Below are positions 58,631 to 64,000 of a DNA stretch of 64,000 nt, one piece after another (positions within the stretch are counted from its first letter, which is position 1; each line of letters opens with the position of its first letter). Both the position numbers and the translations under genes were made by a program. The stretch is from Rhizobium chutanense. Its GTDB lineage: Bacteria; Pseudomonadota; Alphaproteobacteria; Rhizobiales; Rhizobiaceae. Under the pieces are notes generated by a model. The model worked only from the letters and a program-made list of their open reading frames with translations, ran no database searches and had not been told where the DNA came from. Where the stretch lies: contig NZ_NWSV01000026.1 of the NCBI RefSeq assembly GCF_002531935.1, positions 28,572-92,571 on the forward strand. The letters run 5' to 3'.

Positions 58631-59368
58631 TTACTGACGAAGGCACTTTGCCACGATCAGAAACTCCGTCTCCCGCCCGCCGATCCTTCCGGCCGAAACT
58701 GTCCGAAGCAGCAGGCCGAAAGCCTCGTAAAGCCAATAAAGCGGAGGAATTCGGCTCTTGAGCGCATGCACCTGGGTCGACACATACTCGCCGACGAAGA
58801 CGATATCCATGCCGAGTTCCTTCAGCGTCCCGGCGATCTCCGAATGGGATGCCTCTGCGGCGTGCTCGACGCGAAAGGGCGCATAACCCGGCTTGCCGGC
58901 GTTTTTCTGCCCGAGGACATAGCGATAGAACAAGACGTGGGTCCACCAGGGCGTGAGATCGGTGAAGATCCCCTTGGCCGAGCTGAGGATCGGCCCCTTG
59001 ACGAACACCAGGCCGCCGGGGGACAGGGTGTCATGGGCTCGCAACAGGGCGGAGCGCGGGCTTTCCAGATGCTCGAGAACGTCCCAGAAGACACAGGCGT
59101 CGAAGTGACGATCGCCGTAGTCGATCGTTTGCGCGTCGCCGAGGATGCGCTCTGTGGCGTCCTTGTTCCTCTTGAGCTGCTCCTTCGAGATGTCGAGGAC
59201 CGTATATCGCGCGCCTTCCAAGGGGATATGCGTGCGAGAGCCGCCCCCGACTTCAAGAATATCAGTGTTGATTTTGCTGGAAAATGCCGATCGCGCATAC
59301 GACAGCGCGTCGTTTACCCACGGCGAAGCCATATCTTCCTCCCCGGAGAGATCAGCGTCTGCGATCAT
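58631..59368 (-). CDS. Class I SAM-dependent methyltransferase
   Basis: A 245-aa methyltransferase. Motif I is TDILEVGGGSRTHIPLEGAR (about residues 35-54), motif II region YTVLDISKEQLKRNKDATER, motif IV VFWDVLEHLESPRSALLRAH (about 93-112) and post-motif GGLVFVKGPILSS. The WDVLEHL signature fits the UbiE/COQ5-like Methyltransf_11 type. Substrate unknown. The promoter side (59369-59420) is strongly A/T-rich, with TAAGCATTAATAT and TAAGCAATATTTA as near-repeats. Confidence 0.85.
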   Translation of the reverse strand: MIADADLSGEEDMASPWVNDALSYARSAFSSKINTDILEVGGGSRTHIPLEGARYTVLDISKEQLKRNKDATERILGDAQTIDYGDRHFDACVFWDVLEHLESPRSALLRAHDTLSPGGLVFVKGPILSSAKGIFTDLTPWWTHVLFYRYVLGQKNAGKPGYAPFRVEHAAEASHSEIAGTLKELGMDIVFVGEYVSTQVHALKSRIPPLYWLYEAFGLLLRTVSAGRIGGRETEFLIVAKCLRQ

Positions 59369-59546
59369 AAGTAAGCATTAATATAATATTTAAGCAATAT
59401 TTAAACTTCTGGGCGGCGGGTGGCGGCTTGCCTCGAAGATCCCGGAACCGCGGCACGGGCCCGGGCGACGTGCATTAGTTTCGCGCAACCTTGCTGATAT
59501 ACCCGCAGGGCTGATGATCTCAGTGGCGGTTCGGCCGGAGGAATGC

Positions 59547-59867
59547 ATGACGGTGGGAATTTTTCGGGCTGCGGCAGTCCTGGCGATGATGGCGGCGCTG
59601 GCCGGCTGCATCGACCACGCCAATGATCCGGTGCTGCTGGCGATCGGCGTGCCGGTCAATCCACCCGCCGTTGCGCACAGCATCTGCATGACCGACGGCA
59701 ACGCCATGTATGACGAGGCAAGGAGGCAGTATCAGCTGCGCGCTCAGCTGACCTACTATGCCGACGCCGATGAGCTGGAGGCGGAAACGACGGCGCGCGC
59801 CGCCGCCCATCGGCAATATGTCGCCTGCCTCTCCGGCCAAGGCTACCGGACATTATACGCGAACTGA
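59547..59867 (+). CDS. Small lipoprotein of unknown function
   Basis: A 106-aa protein with a lipoprotein signal peptide (FRAAAVLAMMAALAGCIDHA; lipobox LAGC, Cys about residue 21). The mature part has a helical segment (YDEARRQYQLRAQLTYYADA) and ends with AAAHRQYVACLSGQGYRTLY. GGAGGAATGC precedes the ATG at 59547. No family recognised. Confidence 0.75.
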   Translation: MTVGIFRAAAVLAMMAALAGCIDHANDPVLLAIGVPVNPPAVAHSICMTDGNAMYDEARRQYQLRAQLTYYADADELEAETTARAAAHRQYVACLSGQGYRTLYAN

Positions 59868-60056
59868 GAACAGAGAATTCAGCTTTTCGCCCCAGCGCCG
59901 TTCGATCTCTTCTGCCGATCGCGACTTCACGTTTTTTGGCGATTTGGTCACGCCGGATCGCTTGCAATCACAAGTTCCGGAAGTTGCATGCGGGCGCGGA
60001 ACTCCCCAGCCGGGAAAGGCATTTTCGTCAGGTAAATCCACGAAGGAGGGTTTATC

Positions 60057-60428
60057 ATGAAGATGTTCAGACTTGCCGCTTCCACCGCCGCGCTGAGCGG
60101 CCTTCTCGCCCTGGCGTCGATCGTCCCTGCGCAGGCAGCCGCCGTCCAGATGGTACGGCCGCCCGATGTCGCGGCCGAAAATATAGCGCAATTTAAACCA
60201 CATGCCGGAATCTGGCATGGCTACCGCGGCTTCCGAACCGAGCGTCCCGGCACCCGCCGCCATTCCGATGGCTACTGGTATCCGCTTGCCGCCTTCGGCG
60301 TCGAAGCCGGCGCCACGGGCTCCATCGTCCGCCAACCGGTGAACAGACCTGCAGTTCCGGAAATGTGCAACCCTACGTTTTCTGGATCGATCGGTCCGGG
60401 CAGTATGCCCTGCGATAACGGCTATTGA
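60057..60428 (+). CDS. Small secreted protein with BA14K-like motif
   Basis: A 123-aa protein with a signal peptide (STAALSGLLALASIVPAQAA, about residues 9-28). The central HGYRGFRTERPGTRRHSDGY and YWYPLAAFG stretch resembles the HGYRG...YRPG...WWFP.AAF motif of BA14K-like proteins found in Brucella and rhizobia. The C-terminal VPEMCNPTFSGSIGPGSMPC contains two Cys and is not typical of BA14K. AGGAGG-like GAAGGAGGG precedes the ATG. Function unknown. Confidence 0.72.
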   Translation: MKMFRLAASTAALSGLLALASIVPAQAAAVQMVRPPDVAAENIAQFKPHAGIWHGYRGFRTERPGTRRHSDGYWYPLAAFGVEAGATGSIVRQPVNRPAVPEMCNPTFSGSIGPGSMPCDNGY

Positions 60429-60579
60429 GCCGGCAGATGAAAAGGCGGTGATGAGCCGCCTTTTTCTCGATTATGGCCCTGCTCACATGTCTGTGATCCC
60501 TGCTTTCGAGCCGTAGTTTGTGACAGATCGCCTTCCTAGTTGCGGGGTGTAAATTCCTTCAAATCCTCCCAAGGAGACG

Positions 60580-60879
60580 ATGATGACCCCCACCTTCAAG
60601 ACTGGCCTGATGGCCGCGACGCTCGGTGCAATGCTCGGCCTCCCGGCCTTTTCTGCCGCGGCAGCGCCCCTCCAGTCGAGCGCGACCGAGCAGGGTGCGA
60701 CCGCGCGGCCGGTTGCCAGCCAGGAAACCAAGGTTGAACACGACCGGCGCACGACCGGTTCGATCGGCCAGGAAAACTCGGGCATGACCACACGCTATAT
60801 GGCGAACCCGAAGAAGCCGCTGAACATGGATTGTAAACTCGGCTTCAACCCGACCAGCAGCTCCAGCTGCAATTACTGA
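60580..60879 (+). CDS. Small secreted protein of unknown function
   Basis: A 99-aa protein: signal peptide (FKTGLMAATLGAMLGLPAFS, about residues 6-25), a Thr/Gln/Glu-rich middle, RRTTGSIGQENSGMTTRYMA, and a C-terminal KPLNMDCKLGFNPTSSSSCN with two Cys. A strong AAGGAGACG Shine-Dalgarno lies upstream of the paired ATGs. It has its own short leader and looks monocistronic. No family recognised. Confidence 0.72.
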   Translation: MMTPTFKTGLMAATLGAMLGLPAFSAAAAPLQSSATEQGATARPVASQETKVEHDRRTTGSIGQENSGMTTRYMANPKKPLNMDCKLGFNPTSSSSCNY

Positions 60880-60912
60880 GCACGTCTGCGGCAGTCCGGT
60901 TCGCGATACCCC

Positions 60913-61060
60913 GGGCAAAGACCCCGCCCCAAACCCCTCCCCACAAGGGGGAGGGGCTTAACCTGCCGCAGCCGTTTTCCCATATCTGCCACGTTTCGAG
61001 TGGAACGATGCGGCGCTCCGGGTTAGTCCCTCCCCCTTGTGGGGAGGGGTTGGGGAGGGG
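60913..61060. repeat. Palindromic intergenic element, copy B
   Basis: About 148 bp with the same left 58 bases and right arm (CCCTCCCCCTTGTGGGGAGG) as copy A at 49886-50048 and a different core. The 386-bp interval 60880-61265 otherwise holds only the promoter region of the methyltransferase gene. Confidence 0.85.
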
Positions 61061-61265
61061 CTTTTTCTCGCGGCCAGTTACCGCCAATCGTCATGTCTTG
61101 CATCAAGTGCAAAGATGCACTAAGTACAGAATCACACAAACTGTGGATGATGCTGGTGCGAAACGCCGCAGCGAAGAGCAATTGACGTGTCTGCCTTGGA
61201 ATTGCCATGCTCGCCGCGATGGTCGCTTTTTATAATCAATCGAATTTCAGACAGGTGGGATAATC

Positions 61266-61937
61266 ATGACCGCAAAGGCTGCATGCGCCGATTTCCTGCA
61301 TTTTTTCCGCTCCTGGATCAGCAACCCGCTTCGGGTCGCGGCCATTGCGCCCTCGGGTGATTCGCTGGCCAGGATCATGACCAGCGAGATTGCCGCGCTC
61401 GACGGGCCGATCATCGAGCTCGGTCCCGGCACCGGTGTCTTCACCCGGGCACTTCTGGCCCGCGGCGTCAGCGAGGCGGATCTGACTCTGATCGAATACG
61501 GTCCGGAGTTCATCACGGCGCTGCAGGCGCGTTTCCCCACCGCGCGCGTGTTGCAGATGGATGCGGCCCAGCTCGCTGAGGCCGGCATTTTCGAGGGCGA
61601 GCCGGTTGGCGCTGTCGTCAGCGGCCTGCCGCTTTTGTCGATGTCGCCGGCCAAGATCGCCGCGATCGTGGCCGGCGCCTTCGCCTATATCAGGCCGGGC
61701 GGCGCCGTCTATCAATTCACCTATGGGCCGCGCTGCCCGGTGCCGCGGCCGATTCTCGATCGCCTCGGCCTGGAGGCGGTGCGCATCGGCGGCACGGTGC
61801 GCAACCTGCCGCCGGCCTCCGTCTACCGGATTTCGCGTCGCGAGCCGTTGGAATTGTCGCGCGAGCGCTTCAACTATCGCGACAGCGAAGCCGAACTCGA
61901 CGATGTCGCCGCCTTTTCCAGCGAAACCGGCGGCTGA
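61266..61937 (+). CDS. PmtA-like phospholipid/rRNA-type methyltransferase
   Basis: A 223-aa SAM methyltransferase resembling Sinorhizobium PmtA (phosphatidylethanolamine N-methyltransferase) and KsgA-like folds. It begins with a helix FLHFFRSWISNPLRVAAIAP; PmtA has a comparable FFKGWIDKPKAVGSIVP start. Motif I is PIIELGPGTGVFTRALLARG (about 47-66), acidic motif II LIEYGPEFITALQARFP and motif IV VVSGLPLLSMSPAKIAA; then YQFTYGPRCPVPRPI and VRNLPPASVYRISRR match PmtA's QxSYGPxxP and VRNIPPAxLWxYRR. It may be a second Pmt; true substrate uncertain. Confidence 0.82.
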   Translation: MTAKAACADFLHFFRSWISNPLRVAAIAPSGDSLARIMTSEIAALDGPIIELGPGTGVFTRALLARGVSEADLTLIEYGPEFITALQARFPTARVLQMDAAQLAEAGIFEGEPVGAVVSGLPLLSMSPAKIAAIVAGAFAYIRPGGAVYQFTYGPRCPVPRPILDRLGLEAVRIGGTVRNLPPASVYRISRREPLELSRERFNYRDSEAELDDVAAFSSETGG

Positions 61938-61956
61938 ACTGTGATGCCGGGCAGGA

Positions 61957-62589
61957 ATGGCTGAGAGCAAGCCGGGGCAAGAGACGGAGGGCCGGCGGGA
62001 GCGCAAGCGGCGGCAGACGCGCGAGCGCATCGAGCAGGCGGCGATGACCCTGTTTCTCCAGCGCGGTTTCGAGGCCACGACCGTCGAGGACATCACCGAG
62101 GCGGCCGACGTCTCCAAGCGCAGTTTCTTCGATTATTTCCCCTCCAAGGAAGAGGTGGTTTTCGCCTGGCAGGATAGTTTCGCCGATCGGCTGATGGCGG
62201 AGATCGCCGCAAGGCCCGCGCGTGAATCCTCCGTCGCAGCGGTCGAGGCGGCGATCTCCGCCACCGTCATTGCCTCTGTCGACGAGCGTGGCCTGGCGCT
62301 CGCCGAACTCATCCATCGCACGCCGGCGCTGAAGGCCCGCGACCAGTTGAAATATGCCAGGCTCGAACAAAAGCTCGCCGAGGCGCTGCTTCTGCGCAAG
62401 GGGAGTGATCCCGAGCGTGCGCGCATGCGCGTCCTGGCAGCCGTCGTCATCGGTGCGCTGCGCGTCGGCAGCGAACTCTGGCAGCAGCGTCCGCCAGGCG
62501 CCCCGCTGCAGGATTTCGCGCATGAGATCCTCGCCGAGCTCTGGACGATCCTGGCGGAATTCGGCGACGAGGCCAAGACCAGGCTTTGA
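61957..62589 (+). CDS. TetR-family transcriptional regulator
   Basis: A 210-aa regulator with an N-terminal TetR HTH at about residues 24-70: RERIEQAAMTLFLQRGFEAT, TVEDITEAADVSKRSFFDYF and PSKEEVVF. The C-terminal ligand domain contains LAELIHRTPALKARDQLKYA, common in the MftR-like C-terminal group. It begins 19 bp after the methyltransferase gene on the same strand and 261 bp before an aldo/keto reductase, either of which could be its target. Confidence 0.9.
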   Translation: MAESKPGQETEGRRERKRRQTRERIEQAAMTLFLQRGFEATTVEDITEAADVSKRSFFDYFPSKEEVVFAWQDSFADRLMAEIAARPARESSVAAVEAAISATVIASVDERGLALAELIHRTPALKARDQLKYARLEQKLAEALLLRKGSDPERARMRVLAAVVIGALRVGSELWQQRPPGAPLQDFAHEILAELWTILAEFGDEAKTRL

Positions 62590-62850
62590 CGGATGCCGCG
62601 CGGCCAGCGCTTCGATGTTTTCAGCGCCGTCACTGTCATCCAAGCGGTGCCGTCCTATATGTGCAGGCGTCGCAGCGCCCGTATTCTCATTCATCCCTTC
62701 ATCATGCCGGGCATCGCTTCGATCAGGGCAGGCATTTCGCATTCGAAGGCATCTCCAAAAGCCCGGCATCCATGCCGTGGCCATCGAACCGGGCGGCTTC
62801 CGACCGTTCCGTCGACTTTGATGATTTCATCGACCAAGAGAGGAAAGACC

Positions 62851-63732
62851 ATGTCCAGTCACAATGCAGCCAAGTCAGGCACCTTCAGGATCGGCGGCGA
62901 AATCGAGATCAACCGTCTCGGTTTCGGCGCCATGCGCGTCACCGGCAACGGCATCTGGGGCGAGCCCGCCGATCATGCCGAATCCATCCGCACGCTGAAG
63001 CGCCTGCCGGAACTCGGCGTCAATTTCATCGATACGGCCGATTCCTACGGTCCCGATGTCTCCGAATTGCTGATCAAGGAGGCGCTGCATCCCTATGCCA
63101 GCAAGTCCGTCGTCGCCACCAAGGGCGGCCTGACCCGCCATGGCCCCGATATCTGGCTGCCTCTGGGACGTCCGGAATATCTGATCCAGCAGGCGCATAA
63201 GAGCCTGCGCAATCTCGGCCTCGAGCGGATCGATCTCTGGCAGCTGCACCGCATCGATCCGAAAGTGCCGGCCAAGGAACAGTTCGATGCGATCAAATCG
63301 CTGCTCGATGCCGGTCTGATCCGCCATGCCGGCTTGAGCGAAGTGTCGGTTGCCGACATCGAGGCGGCCTCGAAGCACTTCAAGGTCGCCACCGTCCAGA
63401 ACCGCTACAATCTCGTCGACCGCACCAGCGAGGACGTGCTCGATTATTGCGCCAAGCACAATATCGGCTTCATCCCCTGGTATCCGCTGGCGGCCGGCGA
63501 CCTCGCCAAACCCGGCTCGCTGCTCGATACCATCGCCAGAAAGCACAACGCTGCCCCGAGCCAGATCGCGCTCGCCTGGGTGCTGAAGCGCAGCCCGGTC
63601 ATGCTGCCGATCCCCGGCACCTCGAAGGTCAAGCATCTCGAGGAAAACGTTGCGGCGGTGGATATCACCCTGTCGGACGAGGAGTTTTCGGCGCTGGACG
63701 CCGAGGGGCGGAGGGTTTTCAAAGCGGCTTGA
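62851..63732 (+). CDS. Aldo/keto reductase
   Basis: A 293-aa NADPH-dependent oxidoreductase, TIM barrel. Catalytic residues: Asp and Tyr in NFIDTADSYGPDVSELLIKE (about 51-70), Lys in SKSVVATKGGLTRHG (about 86-100) and His in IDLWQLHRIDPKVP (about 125-138). The C-terminal cofactor segment is VMLPIPGTSKVKHLEENVAA. The ATG at 62851 follows AGAGAGG; the open frame extends upstream without homology. Likely detoxifies aldehydes or acts on sugars; not determinable. Confidence 0.9.
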   Translation: MSSHNAAKSGTFRIGGEIEINRLGFGAMRVTGNGIWGEPADHAESIRTLKRLPELGVNFIDTADSYGPDVSELLIKEALHPYASKSVVATKGGLTRHGPDIWLPLGRPEYLIQQAHKSLRNLGLERIDLWQLHRIDPKVPAKEQFDAIKSLLDAGLIRHAGLSEVSVADIEAASKHFKVATVQNRYNLVDRTSEDVLDYCAKHNIGFIPWYPLAAGDLAKPGSLLDTIARKHNAAPSQIALAWVLKRSPVMLPIPGTSKVKHLEENVAAVDITLSDEEFSALDAEGRRVFKAA

Positions 63733-63756
63733 CGGGCGGGGAACGGAGAGGTCGCG

Positions 63757-63830
63757 GCATCTCCTCTTCTCCCCAGCGGGGAGAAGGTGGCCCGAAGGGT
63801 CGGATGAGGGGGCTGCACGGCACAACCCCT
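63757..63830. repeat. Rhizobial intergenic palindrome-containing repeat
   Basis: CTTCTCCCC-AGC-GGGGAGAAG heads a stretch (GTGGCCCGAAGGGTCGGATG, then AGGGGG) of a kind that recurs widely between genes in rhizobia, from general familiarity. It follows the aldo/keto reductase and may end its transcript, though no U-tract is seen. Confidence 0.6.
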
Positions 63831-63972
63831 CAGTCAGAACTCGCAGCGCCCTGAGCATGGCCGAGGCAAGACCGGCGCGGTGGAAGCCCGTATGGGCATT
63901 GTAGAGAAGACTGGCTTCGCGGCCCCCTTGTATCTGCACGTTAGTGATTTCGTGCGATGGAAGCGCCTTAGC

Positions 63973-64000
63973 CTCTGGCCGGGTGGCCACCCGGCCAGAG
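63973..64000. terminator. Perfect 28-bp palindrome at the window end
   Basis: CTCTGGCCGGGTGG is followed directly by its reverse complement CCACCCGGCCAGAG. The next gene lies beyond the window, so it is unclear whether this is a terminator of a gene converging from the right or another dispersed palindrome. Confidence 0.5.

Noticed and set aside
51907..61265. A genomic island with tRNA-derived attachment sites
   Set aside because: No integrase gene and no second copy of the tRNA-Arg 3' end could be seen; kept only as a weak inference of accessory content.
62875..63990. A 371-codon minus-strand frame opposite the aldo/keto reductase
   Set aside because: Antisense shadow; the reductase has all catalytic residues and a ribosome-binding site.
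1..64000. CRISPR arrays, rRNA genes, transposases or prophage structural genes
   Set aside because: No regularly spaced identical repeats, no rRNA signatures and no transposase or phage structural motifs were found on either strand.

Overview
This window is a high-GC, gene-dense stretch of chromosome from a rhizobial alphaproteobacterium, most likely the genus Rhizobium (leguminosarum/etli group). The assignment rests on protein-level recognition and gene order: mutS-tme-(AraC)-olsB-hybrid kinase-lspA, sppA-ihfB-lapA, lptC-lptA-lptB-rpoN-hpf-ptsN, def-fmt-truA-dapE-dapD and rpmH-rnpA-yidC-engB-argB are typical Rhizobiaceae core neighbourhoods. No database search was possible, so all names come from motifs, lengths and synteny.

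Layout. 1-4.9 kb: divergent mutS (cut by the window edge) and the NADP-malic enzyme tme. 5-12.7 kb: an AraC regulator, then a mostly minus-strand block: ornithine-lipid acyltransferase olsB, a hybrid histidine kinase, lspA, two RNA methyltransferases and a Nudix hydrolase. 12.8-15.5 kb: CoxG-like and GNAT genes, then lapA-ihfB-sppA on the minus strand. 15.7-21.1 kb: the LPS-transport and nitrogen-regulation cluster lptC-lptA-lptB-rpoN-hpf-ptsN. 21.2-26 kb: a chemoreceptor, ribokinase and rmuC on the minus strand. 26.2-32 kb: def and fmt-truA, with a FitAB-type toxin-antitoxin pair between def and fmt, then a membrane protein, dapE and dapD. 32-41 kb: LOG protein, EF-hand protein, HAD nucleotidase, a BchE-like B12/radical-SAM protein, ada coupled to a PEP-mutase-like gene, an FMN hydroxyacid dehydrogenase, and a fatty acid desaturase divergent from an ArsR regulator. 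41-47.4 kb: argB, engB, yidC, rnpA and rpmH on the minus strand, interrupted by an opposite-strand sigma/anti-sigma/fasciclin module. 47.8-51.9 kb: a second chemoreceptor, a sensor kinase and tRNA-Arg(ACG).

From the tRNA to about 61.2 kb the content changes to accessory genes: small secreted or hypothetical proteins, a LysR/SDR/flavoprotein group, a secreted protein with a SecD-head-like C-terminus, and repeats. Two places here (about 52.1-52.8 kb and 57.3-58.0 kb) are diverged copies of one cassette: a cysteine-rich secreted protein on the minus strand, an 87-bp related intergenic segment, and a short plus-strand ORF beginning MSN/MSS. In the second copy the short ORF (46 aa) is translationally coupled to a 195-aa gene with a possible winged-helix fold. 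The 3' end of that gene and its flank carry three copies of the 14-bp interrupted palindrome TTCGGGATTCCGAA, an arrangement reminiscent of a replication initiator with embedded origin iterons. This is the best candidate for an undescribed system in the window. The last 3 kb hold a PmtA-like methyltransferase, a TetR regulator and an aldo/keto reductase.
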